From: a bacterium
GTDB lineage: Bacteria > JAUVQV01 > DATDCY01
Direction of reading: 5' to 3'
Assembly: GCA_036524115.1 (NCBI GenBank)
Contig: DATDCY010000157.1
Coordinates: 1 to 21,393 of the forward strand
Length of the DNA: 21,393 nucleotides
Part shown: piece by piece, positions 1 to 8,074 of the stretch
Layout: each line of letters starts with the position of its first letter
How positions within the stretch are numbered: the stretch's first letter is position 1
The notes under the pieces: model-generated
What the model was told of the DNA's origin: nothing
What the model saw: only the letters and a program-made list of their open reading frames with translations
The model's database searches: none
Position numbers and translations under genes: made by a program

Positions 1-1
1 G

Positions 2-424
2 GGCCGCCGGACCCGCGCGGCGCGCGGGGCGCTCGTCGCGGCTGCGGCCGCCGCGGGCCTCGCCTTCTCGGCGGCGACCGTCGCCCAGCAGGCGGTCTGG
101 AAGGACAGCCTCAGTCTCTGGGACGCCGTCATCGAGCGCGAGCCCCTGCCGCTGGCCTTCGCCTACCACAACCGCGCCGTCGCCCTCGCGCGGGGCGGGC
201 GGATCGGGGAAGCCATCGCCGACTACGGCCGCGCGAACGCGATCGACCCGGGGGATGCGCGGGTGCTCGTGAACCGCGGGCTGCTGCTGGTGCAGACCGG
301 CCGGATCGGCGACGCGGTGGCCGACTTCCGGGCGGCGTGCGATCTCGGCAACGATTTCGCCTGCCGCGCCGCCGAGGTCTACCGCGCCGGGGGCGCGCCG
401 TTCCCCGGCCGCCCCCGCGATTGA
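2..424 (+). CDS. C-terminal part of a membrane-anchored TPR-repeat protein (5' truncated)
   Basis: The open frame enters from the left edge and ends with TGA at 422-424, giving 140 visible residues. It begins with a basic stretch, then an Ala-rich hydrophobic segment (about residues 10-27) that looks like a last transmembrane helix. A W-K-D-S-L-S-L-W motif follows, then two TPR-like helical repeats (around residues 54-87 and 88-120) with the typical N-R-G and A-x-x-D-[YF] positions. This layout (hydrophobic segment, W-D-x-L-W, then TPRs) is the usual C-terminus of polytopic TMTC-like glycosyltransferase/TPR proteins, where the TPRs are extracytoplasmic. The catalytic part would lie upstream of the window, so that family name is inference; the TPR assignment is firmer. 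The stop codon overlaps the promoter of the next operon. Confidence 0.7.
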   Translation, partial: GRRTRAARGALVAAAAAAGLAFSAATVAQQAVWKDSLSLWDAVIEREPLPLAFAYHNRAVALARGGRIGEAIADYGRANAIDPGDARVLVNRGLLLVQTGRIGDAVADFRAACDLGNDFACRAAEVYRAGGAPFPGRPRD

Positions 425-449
425 CACCCGCCGCTACGCCTCCTACGAT
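421..449 (+). promoter_or_regulatory. Sigma-70-type promoter of the chaperone operon
   Basis: TTGACA (421-426), a 17-base spacer, then TACGAT (444-449). The -35 is a perfect match and the -10 matches at 4 of 6 positions. The -35 overlaps the stop codon of the upstream TPR gene. Transcription would start near 456, giving a leader of about 110 bases before the GTG of dnaJ. No CIRCE element (TTAGCACTC-N9-GAGTGCTAA) is visible. Confidence 0.7.
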
Positions 450-499
450 ACTGCATCGAAGGAAGCACGGAACGGATTTCGGACACCCCCGGCAGGCAG

Positions 500-555
500 C
501 CGCACCCCGCTTCGCAGCGCAGGCGGGGCGGTTTCCGGCCGCGCAGGCGAGGAAA
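500..555 (+). promoter_or_regulatory. Structured 5' leader of the chaperone operon
   Basis: Two potential hairpins lie in the leader. The first pairs CCCCGC (505-510) with GCGGGG (523-528), extended by C-C-G (500-502) with C-G-G (529-531) across a two-base bulge. The second pairs TTTCC (532-536) with GGAAA (551-555), which is part of the ribosome binding site AGGAAAGG (550-557) of the GTG start at 566. Partial masking of the site is possible but the stem is only 5 bp. Regulation is inference. Confidence 0.3.
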
Positions 556-565
556 GGCGGGCGCA

Positions 566-1648
566 GTGGCCGCGAAGCAGGCGAAGAAGGATTTCTACGA
601 CGTACTCGGGGTGGCGCGCGAGGCGGACGGCGCCGAGATCAAGAAGGCCTACCGCGCCAAGGCGATGCAGCACCACCCCGACCGCAACCCGGGGGACAAG
701 CAGGCGGAGGCGCTGTTTAAGGAGTGCGCGGAGGCCTACGAGGTGCTCTGCGACCCGGAGAAGCGCGAACTCTATGACCGCTACGGCGTGGCGGGCCTCA
801 AGGGGACGGACTTCCGGCACTACCAGTCCCCCGAGGACGTCTTCGGGGCCTTCGGCGACATCTTCGGCGACCTGTTCGGCTTCGGCCGCGCGCGCGAGGC
901 CTGGCACCGCGGCTCCGACCTGCGCTACCAGCTGGACCTGGAGTTCGTCGAGGCCGCCCGCGGCGTCAAGAAGACGATCGAGCTGGAGCGCCCCGCCATC
1001 TGCTCCTCCTGCAAGGGCTCGGGCGCCGAGAGCGAGGCGGACATCGAGATCTGCGCGACCTGCCACGGCCAGGGGCAGGTGCTGCGCCAGCGCGGCTTCC
1101 TGACGATCAGCACCGCCTGCAGCGCCTGCCGCGGCGAGGGGCGCGTGGTGAAGAAGGTCTGCAAGGCCTGCAAGGGGCGCGGCCAGGTCCGCGAGAAGAA
1201 GTCGGTCGAGGTCGCCGTCCCCGCCGGGGTGGAGGAGGGCAACGTCCTGCGCCTGCGCGGGGAGGGGATGCCGAGCCCGACCGGCGGCCAGTCCGGCGAC
1301 CTGCTCATCGTCCTGCGGGTGCTCGACCACCCCGTCTTCCGCCGGCACGGGCTCGACCTGGTCCTCCTGCTGCCGGTCTCCTTCGTGCAGGCGGCCCTCG
1401 GGGACACGGTGACCGTGCCGACGCTCGACGGGGAGGAGCCGCTGCGCATCCCCCCCGGCACGCAGCCGCAGGCGCTGCTGCGGCTCGAGGGGCTGGGGAT
1501 CAAGTCCGGCCGCCACACCGGCGACCTCATCGTCCAGGTTGACGTCAAGATACCGACGAAGCTCTCCGCCGAGCAGAAGGAGCTGCTGCGCTCGTTCGCC
1601 GCGACGGAAGGGACTTCGCCCAAGGAGAAGAAGTGGTGGAACCTCTGA
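566..1648 (+). CDS. dnaJ: DnaJ chaperone (Hsp40) with zinc-finger domain
   Basis: This is a co-chaperone that stimulates the ATPase of DnaK and presents unfolded clients; cytoplasmic. It has 360 residues, a little short for DnaJ (about 370-380). It has an N-terminal J domain with the catalytic H-P-D at 37-39 and a short F-rich linker (about 90-107) in place of a long Gly/Phe region. Four C-x-x-C-x-G-x-G zinc motifs follow (starting at Cys146, 163, 185 and 199), then the two C-terminal beta domains. The GTG start at 566 is chosen because AGGAAAGG lies 8 bases upstream and the J domain begins immediately after. The 3' end overlaps the ClpX-like gene by 16 bases, so translation is probably coupled. 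No dnaK or grpE is in the window, so this may be a second, specialised DnaJ. Confidence 0.93.
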   Translation: MAAKQAKKDFYDVLGVAREADGAEIKKAYRAKAMQHHPDRNPGDKQAEALFKECAEAYEVLCDPEKRELYDRYGVAGLKGTDFRHYQSPEDVFGAFGDIFGDLFGFGRAREAWHRGSDLRYQLDLEFVEAARGVKKTIELERPAICSSCKGSGAESEADIEICATCHGQGQVLRQRGFLTISTACSACRGEGRVVKKVCKACKGRGQVREKKSVEVAVPAGVEEGNVLRLRGEGMPSPTGGQSGDLLIVLRVLDHPVFRRHGLDLVLLLPVSFVQAALGDTVTVPTLDGEEPLRIPPGTQPQALLRLEGLGIKSGRHTGDLIVQVDVKIPTKLSAEQKELLRSFAATEGTSPKEKKWWNL

Positions 1649-3405
1649 CCACGGGAGCGATGGACCCGAAGGAGCTCGAGCGCGAGCTGCGCGAGTTCCT
1701 CAGCAAGCGTTTCGGCGGCCAGGTGCAGTTCGCCGGGGCGGTCCCCCTGGGGGTGCCGCAGGCGCAGCCGGACGGCGAGGGGAGCGAGCAGCCCGCGCCG
1801 CCGCCGGCAACGCCGCTGCCGGACTTCGACCTCAAGCCGGAGCAGCTCGAGGCCTACCTCGACCAGTTCGTCGTGCGCCAGGACGCCGCCAAGGAGGTCC
1901 TGGCGACCAAGGTCTGCACGCACTACAACCGCATCAAGCTCTTCCGCGAGCACCCGGGCGAGAGCCGCTTCGCGGGCGTCGGGCAGATCAAGAGCAACAT
2001 CCTGATGCTCGGGCCGACCGGCGTCGGCAAGACCTACCTGGTCAAGCTCATCGCGAAGAAGATCGGCATCCCCTTCGTCAAGGGCGACGCCACGAAGTTC
2101 TCCGAGACCGGCTACGTCGGCGGCGACGTCGAGGACCTCGTGCGGGACCTGGTGCGCGAGGCCGGCGGCGACGTGCGCCTGGCCGAGCACGGCATCGTCT
2201 ACATCGACGAGATCGACAAGATCGCCTCCTCGTCCAACGCCTACGGCCCGGACGTCTCGCGCACCGGCGTGCAGCGCGCGCTGCTCAAGCCGATGGAGGA
2301 GACGGACGTCGAGCTGCGCGTGGCGCACGACATGGTCTCGCAGATGGAGGCGCTCCAGGACTGGCAGCGCACCGGCAAGCGCGAGAAGAAGACCGTGAGC
2401 ACGCGCAACATCCTCTTCATCCTCAGCGGGGCGTTCACCGGCCTCGACGAGATCGTCAAGCGCCGGCTGGCGCGCACGGCGATCGGCTTCCGCGCCGCCG
2501 AGACCGCCCCGCCCGACGCCTCGACCTCGTGGTACCTGCACCGCGCCGCCGCCGAGGACCTCATCGCCTACGGCTTCGAGTCCGAGTTCGTCGGGCGCCT
2601 GCCGGTGACCGTCGTGCTCGACCCGCTCTCCGAGGACGACCTCTTCGCGATCCTGCGCAACCCGACCTGCCCGGTCATCCAGGGGAAGAAGGCGGACTTC
2701 AAGGCCTACGGGATCGACGTGCACTTCGAGGACGAGGCGCTGCGCAAGCTCGCGGCGCTGGCATTTCTCCAGCGCACCGGCGCGCGCGGGCTCGCGAGCG
2801 TCGTCGAGGCCACGCTGCTGAAGTTCGAGAAGAAGCTCCCCTCGACCGGCATCCGGCGGCTCGTCGTGACCCCCGAGATGGTGGACGACCCGGCGGGCCA
2901 GCTCGCGCGCCTGCTCGCCAACCCGGAGGACGCCGATTTCGCCGCGCGCTTCGAGCGCCTGGCGGCGGCCGAGCGCGCGGAGTTCGGCCGCGCCCTCGAG
3001 GCGGAGGCGTCGCCGCTGCGCGAGCGCTGCCGGCTCCCGCTCGGGCCGGAGCTCTCCGACCTGGCCGTGCGGCGCATGGCCACGCGCGGGACGGACGCCG
3101 CGGAGGCCTGCCGCGCGATCGAGGAGTCGGTCGCTGCGCTCGATCGCTTCCTCGCCGCGTTCCGCGAGAAGCACGGCATCGTCCTCGAGCCCGACCCGGC
3201 GGCGCGCGAGCATCTCGTCCTGCTCGCGGGGGCGGCGCCGGCGGAGGTCGAGGCGGTCTGCGCGCGGGTCTTCGCGAACTACGGGCTCGGCCTGAACCTG
3301 CTGCGCGAGCGCACCGGGCGCGACCACTTCACGGTCCCCGTCGAGGCGGTCAGCGACCCGGACGGCCACCTCAACCGCCTGATCCGGGAGAGCTACGCGC
3401 AATGA
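1633..3405 (+). CDS. ClpX-like AAA+ unfoldase lacking the zinc-binding domain, with a C-terminal extension
   Basis: 590 residues. Residues 1-65 are Pro/Ala-rich and lack the Cys4 zinc domain of true ClpX. The AAA+ core has Walker A GPTGVGKT (127-134), the pore-loop GYVG (160-163), Walker B IVYIDEID (188-195), an IGF tripeptide (284-286) at the place of the ClpP-docking loop, E-F-V-G-R-L-P-V, and the T-G-A-R-G-L sensor-2 motif. About 150 extra residues follow where ClpX normally ends (total about 420). From family knowledge it should thread proteins with ATP, and the IGF suggests it can pair with ClpP. The start is GTG at 1633 or 1636 (AAGGAG at 1622-1627); ATG 1660 is possible but has poor spacing. 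It overlaps dnaJ upstream and shares ATGA with the J-protein downstream, so the three probably act together. The standard clpX gene is presumably elsewhere. Confidence 0.85.
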   Translation: MVEPLTTGAMDPKELERELREFLSKRFGGQVQFAGAVPLGVPQAQPDGEGSEQPAPPPATPLPDFDLKPEQLEAYLDQFVVRQDAAKEVLATKVCTHYNRIKLFREHPGESRFAGVGQIKSNILMLGPTGVGKTYLVKLIAKKIGIPFVKGDATKFSETGYVGGDVEDLVRDLVREAGGDVRLAEHGIVYIDEIDKIASSSNAYGPDVSRTGVQRALLKPMEETDVELRVAHDMVSQMEALQDWQRTGKREKKTVSTRNILFILSGAFTGLDEIVKRRLARTAIGFRAAETAPPDASTSWYLHRAAAEDLIAYGFESEFVGRLPVTVVLDPLSEDDLFAILRNPTCPVIQGKKADFKAYGIDVHFEDEALRKLAALAFLQRTGARGLASVVEATLLKFEKKLPSTGIRRLVVTPEMVDDPAGQLARLLANPEDADFAARFERLAAAERAEFGRALEAEASPLRERCRLPLGPELSDLAVRRMATRGTDAAEACRAIEESVAALDRFLAAFREKHGIVLEPDPAAREHLVLLAGAAPAEVEAVCARVFANYGLGLNLLRERTGRDHFTVPVEAVSDPDGHLNRLIRESYAQ

Positions 3406-4379
3406 AGGCCAAGGACTACTACGCCGCCCTCGGCGTCGCCCGCGGCGCCTCGGAGGACGAGATCAAGAAGGCCTACCGCAAGCTCGCCCTCCAGTACCAC
3501 CCCGACCGCAACAAGGGCGACAAGAAGGCGGAGGAGAAGTTCAAGGAGATCAGCGAGGCCTACGCCGTGCTCTCCGACAAGGAGAAGCGCGCCCAGTTCG
3601 ACCAGTTCGGCGCCTCCGACTTCCGCAAGCGCTACAGCCAGGAGGACATCTTCCGGGGGGCGGACTTCGGGGATGCCTTCAGCGGCACCGGCATCGACCC
3701 GAACGACCTCTTCGCGCACCTCTTCGGCGGCGGCCACGGCCGCGGTCCCGGCGGCGGCTTCCGCGTGCACTTCGGCGGCGGCGCGCCGGGGGGCGGCGCG
3801 GGCGGCTTCGACTTCAGCCAGGTGTTCGGCGGGGGCGGGGGCGCGCGCGGCGGCGGGCCCATCCCCGGCGAGGACATCGGGTACGAGCTGCCGGTCACGA
3901 TCGAGGAGGCGCACCACGGCGCGGAGAAGCAGGTGACCTACCAGGGGCCGGCCGGCCCGCGCGAGCTGAAGGTGCGGATCCCCGCGGGGATCGGCGACGG
4001 GCAGCGCCTGCGCATCCCCGGCCGCGGCGAGCCGGGCCACGCCGGGGGCGTCGCGGGCGATCTCTACTTCACGGTGCGGATCGAGGAGCACCCGCTCTAC
4101 GAGCGCGAGGGGGCGGACCTCCTGCTGCGCCGCGAGGTGCCCTTCACGCTGGTCGCCCTCGGCGGCGCGGTGGAGGTGCCGACGCTCGAGGGGACGAAGA
4201 AGGTCAAGATCGCCGCCGGCACGCAGCCGCAGACGCGCATCCGGCTCGCGGGCCACGGCATGGCGATGCGCGGCGGCAAGCGCGGCGACTTCTACCTCAT
4301 CGTCATGCCGCGGGTGCCGGCCAAGGTCACCGCGAAGCAGAAGGCGCTGCTCGAGCAGCTCGCGGAGGAGAATCTCTAG
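3402..4379 (+). CDS. CbpA-type J-domain protein (DnaJ class II)
   Basis: 325 residues. It has an N-terminal J domain with H-P-D at 33-35, then a long Gly-rich region (about residues 108-165), then the C-terminal substrate-binding and dimerisation beta domains. There is no cysteine zinc finger, which distinguishes it from the dnaJ two genes upstream and makes it CbpA/DnaJ-B-like. Such proteins help DnaK refold clients; some bind curved DNA, which cannot be read from this sequence. The ATG at 3402 overlaps the TGA of the ClpX-like gene (ATGA), a classic coupled start. The enclosing open frame extends far upstream, but that part is only an out-of-frame reading of the ClpX-like gene. It is the last gene of the operon. 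Confidence 0.9.
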   Translation: MKAKDYYAALGVARGASEDEIKKAYRKLALQYHPDRNKGDKKAEEKFKEISEAYAVLSDKEKRAQFDQFGASDFRKRYSQEDIFRGADFGDAFSGTGIDPNDLFAHLFGGGHGRGPGGGFRVHFGGGAPGGGAGGFDFSQVFGGGGGARGGGPIPGEDIGYELPVTIEEAHHGAEKQVTYQGPAGPRELKVRIPAGIGDGQRLRIPGRGEPGHAGGVAGDLYFTVRIEEHPLYEREGADLLLRREVPFTLVALGGAVEVPTLEGTKKVKIAAGTQPQTRIRLAGHGMAMRGGKRGDFYLIVMPRVPAKVTAKQKALLEQLAEENL

Positions 4380-4386
4380 GGCCTGC

Positions 4387-4404
4387 GGCGCAGCGGGCTG
4401 CGCC
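4387..4404. terminator. GC hairpin between convergent operons (candidate bidirectional terminator)
   Basis: GGCGCAGC (4387-4394) and GCTGCGCC (4397-4404) form a perfect 8-bp inverted repeat in the 31 bases between two convergent stop codons. There is no T-tract on either side, so an intrinsic terminator is likely from position but not proven. Confidence 0.45.
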
Positions 4405-4410
4405 CCTCGG

Positions 4411-5169
4411 TCAGGAACCCCGTCGCGTCAGGGAGAGCGCCTCGAGCGCGGCGGTGACGGCGGGGTCGCGTCTGCCGAGGCGCTCCTTCGCCAACTGGAT
4501 CAGGTGGCCGCAGCCCCAGCGGAAGACCTTGAGCTTGCGCACGCCGCCGATGCGCCGGGGTTCGTCGCCGGGCACCTCGCTGCAGGGGAGACGGTACTTC
4601 GCCAGCCTCATCGAAAGCAGCGGTTCGCACCCCATCGTGCAACGGGTGATCGCGTCCTCGAGGCGATAGGTGGCGTCGAGGTGCAGCCTCAGCGCCCGGA
4701 AGACGTCGACCCTGATCGCCCGGTACATGCCGAGGACGTCCGTGAAGCCCGTCCCGAAGGCGAGGTTGACCAGCGCCGGGAACAGCCAGTTGCCGAAGCC
4801 GGTCGCCAGATCGTCGTCCTCGCTCTTCGCGCCGAAGCCGTAGCGCGTCGCGATGACGTGGGCCCAGCCCTCGCGGATCTTCGCCGCGAGGACCGGGATC
4901 ACCTCCGGCAGCGAATTCCCGTCCGGGCTGAAGGGGATGAAGACCTCGCCCGAGATCAGCTCCAGCGCTTCGCAGTAGGCGTTGCGCAGTCCGGGACGGC
5001 GCTGCACGTGGACACGGTAGCCGTTCTCCCGCGCCCACTCGACCGTCCCGTCGGTGGATCCGCCGTCGACGACGAGGATCTCGTCCACCCAGCGGGGGTC
5101 GATCCGGGGCATGATGATCCTCATGCCTTCGATCTCGTTGAGGGTGCAGACCAGGAGCGTGATCCTCAT
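4411..5169 (-). CDS. Family 2 glycosyltransferase (soluble, DPM1-like)
   Basis: 252 residues, GT-A fold. V-V-D-G-G-S-T-D-G-T near residues 33-42 is the nucleotide-sugar-binding motif. S-P-D-G-N-S (81-86) is at the position of the metal-binding DxD, and G-F-T-D-V-L-G-M-Y-R-A (from 141) is the acceptor-side motif of dolichol/undecaprenyl-phosphate glycosyltransferases. The C-terminal G-D-E-P-R-R-I-G-G-x-R-K-L-K is typical of the same group. There is no transmembrane helix. By family it would move a sugar from an NDP-sugar to a polyprenyl phosphate at the inner face of the membrane; the sugar is unknown. The ATG at 5169 lies 14 bases after the upstream radical SAM stop. The longer open frame upstream of it is a shadow. 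It is the last gene of the ten-gene run, and the polytopic transferases in this island are natural users of its product. Confidence 0.82.
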   Translation of the reverse strand: MRITLLVCTLNEIEGMRIIMPRIDPRWVDEILVVDGGSTDGTVEWARENGYRVHVQRRPGLRNAYCEALELISGEVFIPFSPDGNSLPEVIPVLAAKIREGWAHVIATRYGFGAKSEDDDLATGFGNWLFPALVNLAFGTGFTDVLGMYRAIRVDVFRALRLHLDATYRLEDAITRCTMGCEPLLSMRLAKYRLPCSEVPGDEPRRIGGVRKLKVFRWGCGHLIQLAKERLGRRDPAVTAALEALSLTRRGS

Positions 5170-5183
5170 GCCGGCGATCCGCC

Positions 5184-6602
5184 TCAGGTGCGCATGAAGT
5201 TCAGGAAGGCCCGCCAGGCGAAGCGCGCCTTCTGCACGGGCGAGCCGCCGACGCGATAGAGGCGGGCGAGCGCCGTCGAGTACAGGTAGACCCAGAACAG
5301 GCGCAGTGCCGGCGTCGGCAGCGCGAACAGGAGCCGCATCCACGTCCGGCTCTCGAGCAGCCGCGGGCGGCGGACCAGCAGCGGGAACAGACAGGTCAGC
5401 CGCTCGATGCGCCGACGCTGCGCCGCAGGCAGCTCGAGGTCGCAGCGCAGGTAGTTCTGGGGCCAGGCCCCCGGCGCGGGCGTGTAGAGCCCCATCCGGA
5501 CCGCGGTGTCCGTGAGTCTGAGCCCCGGGTAAGGCGCGAAGATGCTGCCCAGCGCCAGGACCGGCCGCACGCGGCTGTTGAGCCGGACGGTGGCGAGCAT
5601 CTGTTCGAAGCTCTCCCCGGGGACCCCGATGACGTTGCCGACGCGGTGGGGGATGCGGTACTTCGCCAGCAGGTCCCCCGTGCGCACGATCTGCTCCTCG
5701 CTCATCGCGCGCTTGAGCACGTCGTTGCGTATGCCCTCGTCGCCGCTCTCGATGCTCCAGTTGACACCCACGCACCCGCTCTCCTTGAGCGCCCTCACCA
5801 GCTCTTCGTCCACGAGGTTCGCGCGGATGTTGCACGTGTAGGGGAGGCCGATTCTCCGCGGATAGGCCTCGGCGAAGGCGAAGAACCACGCCCGGTCGAG
5901 GATGAAGGTGTCCTCGTTGAACGAGACGACCCGCAGGGGGTAGCGCCGGCGCACGCCCTCGATCTCCTCGAGCAGGTAGCCGACGCTCTTCTTGCGCACG
6001 GGCGGCCCGCACGTGCCGAACTTCTCGGCGAAGGCGTGGTTGAAGCAATAGGTGCAGCGGTAGGGGCACCCCCGCCCCGAGAAGAACTGCTTGGAGGTCA
6101 TGTCGCGCCGGAGCGAGTCCTCCCGATAGACGATGTCGCGGTCGGGGAACGGCATGGCGTCGAGGTCGGCCAGCCGGTGGTAGGGGCCGGCGTCCCGTCC
6201 GCCGCAGGCGACGATGTTCTTCGCGGGCGTGAAGCCGCTGCGGACGAAGTCGAGGATCGCGTGTTCCCCCTCCCCGACGCAATAGGCCTGGATCGTCGTT
6301 CCCCGCAGGATGTCCGCACTGTAGGTGGGACCGGCCCCGCCGATCAGCGACACGCCCTTCCAGCGTTCCTTGAGGCGGCGGTCGAAGGCCACGTACTCGG
6401 ACATCTCGCCGGACATCGTCGAGTAGCAGACCAGGTCCGGATCGGACGCCACGACCGTGCGCAGCAGGCGCTCCCGGTTGCGATCGGCGAGATACGACGT
6501 CCGGGCGCCGGCCTGCTTCAGGACGCTGGAGAGGGCGTACACCCCGTGCAGATCCTGAAGCTGGGGGTAGATGTCGACGAGGACGACCTTCTCAGTCGCC
6601 AA
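5184..6602 (-). CDS. Radical SAM protein with B12-binding-like N-terminal domain (second of a pair)
   Basis: 472 residues. Residues 1-125 form a Rossmann-like cobalamin-binding domain (starts K-V-V-L-V-D; I-G-G-A-G-P-T at about 87-93; V-G-E-G-E at 109-113). The radical SAM core carries the 4Fe-4S motif C-P-Y-R-C-T-Y-C (Cys179, 183, 186). The DxHxxG lower-ligand motif is absent, as is usual in this class. The basic, partly hydrophobic C-terminus (about 395-470) may touch the membrane. It should make a 5'-deoxyadenosyl radical; substrate unknown. The TTG start at 6602 is supported by AGGAGG (6610-6615) with a 7-base spacer, and it overlaps the upstream radical SAM gene by 11 bases. Relatives do C-methylation, ring or chain rearrangement or deoxygenation, so a sugar- or lipid-tailoring role fits the neighbours but is inference. 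Confidence 0.85.
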   Translation of the reverse strand: MATEKVVLVDIYPQLQDLHGVYALSSVLKQAGARTSYLADRNRERLLRTVVASDPDLVCYSTMSGEMSEYVAFDRRLKERWKGVSLIGGAGPTYSADILRGTTIQAYCVGEGEHAILDFVRSGFTPAKNIVACGGRDAGPYHRLADLDAMPFPDRDIVYREDSLRRDMTSKQFFSGRGCPYRCTYCFNHAFAEKFGTCGPPVRKKSVGYLLEEIEGVRRRYPLRVVSFNEDTFILDRAWFFAFAEAYPRRIGLPYTCNIRANLVDEELVRALKESGCVGVNWSIESGDEGIRNDVLKRAMSEEQIVRTGDLLAKYRIPHRVGNVIGVPGESFEQMLATVRLNSRVRPVLALGSIFAPYPGLRLTDTAVRMGLYTPAPGAWPQNYLRCDLELPAAQRRRIERLTCLFPLLVRRPRLLESRTWMRLLFALPTPALRLFWVYLYSTALARLYRVGGSPVQKARFAWRAFLNFMRT

Positions 6603-8067
6603 GCAGCCGCCTCCTGAGCCGGATGCCCGTCATGCGCTCGAGGTGCCGCCGCGCCGCGGCGCCGAACTTCCTCTCGATCATCGCCAGGTAGCCCGGATCC
6701 CTGAAATAGCGGTCGAACGCCGCGTCGCGGAACGCGAGAATCTCCGCGGCGTCCAGGGCCGCGGTGGGGAGCGGCAGGAACTCGTAGCCCTGCTGCGCGT
6801 AGCCTGCCCACTCGCGGGGCAGGGGGGTGCCGTCCCGCAGGCACTGATCGTAGAGCTCCGAGCCGGGCGGGGCCATCGCGCAGAAGAAGCTCGGGAAGGC
6901 GCACTCGAGCTCGAACGCCAGGCCGAGCGTCGCCTCCATCGTCTCCCGGGTGTCGCCGGGCAGGCCGAAGATGAAGTTGGCGCAGACGTCGATCCCCGCG
7001 TCGTGGATCTTCCGCACGGCCCGCCGCGTCACGTCGGGGCCGTAGGCGCCCTTGCGCGCGCGTCTGAGCACACCCGGGTCCGCGGACTCGATTCCCAGCT
7101 TGAGCCAGTTGAAGCCGGCGCGCTTGAGCAGCCGCAATTCCCGCGCGTCCATCGCGTCGACCCGGTCGACCCGGGCAAAGGCGCAGAGGTTCAGGCCATA
7201 CCCGCGCCGGACGAGTCCCTCCGCTATTGGCAGGTAATGCCGGGGGGCGAGCACGAAGAACTCGTCGTTGAGGTTGATGTGCACCACGCCGTGCTCCCGG
7301 TGGAGGATGTCCACCTGGCGCAGCGCCCACGCCGGGCTCCAGGAGCGCACGCGGTGCTCACCGTACGCCGCGTGTATCGCGCAGAAGGAGCAGCGGTAAG
7401 GGCAGCCGAGGCTCGTGAGCATCGAGGCGACGCGGTCGCGGGAGGCGAGGTCCTGGAGCGTCATCCAGTTGAAGGCGCGGTACCGCCCGCTCGCGAGCGG
7501 CAGCAGATCCCAGGCGACCTCGGGGAGCTCGGCGTCGAGGTCCTCGATGTTCGGCGGACGGGGGGTGCGGCGCAGCGCTCCGGCCTCCCGCCACCAGAGC
7601 CCCGGCACGTGCTCCCGCGGATCGTCCCGCAGCAGCCCGAGCAGCGTCAGGAAGCCCTCACCCTCTGCCAGCATGTCGCACGCCTCCTCGCGCATCGTGC
7701 GCTCCGGCAGGGCCGTGGGGTGCCATCCCGACAGCGTGACGGTCATGTCCGGCCGCGCGGTCTTGAGGGCGGAGCAGAGCGCGCGCACGGCGGTCATCAG
7801 CGGCGCGCAGGTGTTGGCCTGCTGGCCGTGGACGACGATGTTCGTGATGCGGGCGCCGACCGCCGCCGCCGCCGCCGCGGCCTCCCCGGCATCGAGGTTG
7901 AGCGCGCCGGCATCGAGGATGGACACCGAAAAACCCCGGCGTCGCAGGAAGCCGGCGGTGAGCGCGGCCCAGAACGGCGGGTCGACGGCGGAGAATTCCG
8001 CGGACAGGTCCTGATAGACCAGCTTCCTGGCCCCCCCGACGTTGACGAGGAGGATGTCGGTCCCCAC
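6592..8067 (-). CDS. Radical SAM protein with B12-binding-like N-terminal domain (first of a pair)
   Basis: 491 residues. The N-terminal 145 residues are a cobalamin-binding-like Rossmann domain with V-Y-Q-x-L-S (17-22), D-P-P-F-W-A-A-L (29-36) and V-V-H-G-Q-Q (78-83). The radical SAM core has C-P-Y-R-C-S-F-C (Cys222, 226, 229) followed by a full (beta/alpha) barrel with G-I-E-S-A and F-G-L-P-G-D motifs. It shares class but not close sequence with the next gene, so the two probably do different chemistry. The start is GTG at 8067, 7 bases after the transketolase stop. The ribosome binding site is weak (G-rich but about 12 bases away), so translation may depend on coupling. The substrate cannot be read from the sequence; a sugar or glycolipid is inferred from context. 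Confidence 0.85.
   Translation of the reverse strand: MGTDILLVNVGGARKLVYQDLSAEFSAVDPPFWAALTAGFLRRRGFSVSILDAGALNLDAGEAAAAAAAVGARITNIVVHGQQANTCAPLMTAVRALCSALKTARPDMTVTLSGWHPTALPERTMREEACDMLAEGEGFLTLLGLLRDDPREHVPGLWWREAGALRRTPRPPNIEDLDAELPEVAWDLLPLASGRYRAFNWMTLQDLASRDRVASMLTSLGCPYRCSFCAIHAAYGEHRVRSWSPAWALRQVDILHREHGVVHINLNDEFFVLAPRHYLPIAEGLVRRGYGLNLCAFARVDRVDAMDARELRLLKRAGFNWLKLGIESADPGVLRRARKGAYGPDVTRRAVRKIHDAGIDVCANFIFGLPGDTRETMEATLGLAFELECAFPSFFCAMAPPGSELYDQCLRDGTPLPREWAGYAQQGYEFLPLPTAALDAAEILAFRDAAFDRYFRDPGYLAMIERKFGAAARRHLERMTGIRLRRRLLGD
6610..6615 (-). promoter_or_regulatory. Perfect Shine-Dalgarno that fixes a TTG start
   Basis: On the minus strand AGGAGG is followed by 7 bases and then TTG at 6602-6600. 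It lies inside the end of the upstream radical SAM gene. It is the strongest ribosome binding site in the island and the reason for choosing a TTG start for the second radical SAM gene. Confidence 0.7.
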
Positions 8068-8074
8068 CTTCGGC

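Noticed and set aside
925-3402. 825-residue open frame on the minus strand opposite dnaJ and the ClpX-like gene
   Set aside because: It is Arg/Leu/Ala-rich with no domain and is explained by high G+C codon bias on the opposite strand of two well-supported genes.
5761-5766. TTGACA on the plus strand inside the second radical SAM gene
   Set aside because: No -10 at suitable spacing and no plus-strand gene follows; chance match in coding sequence.
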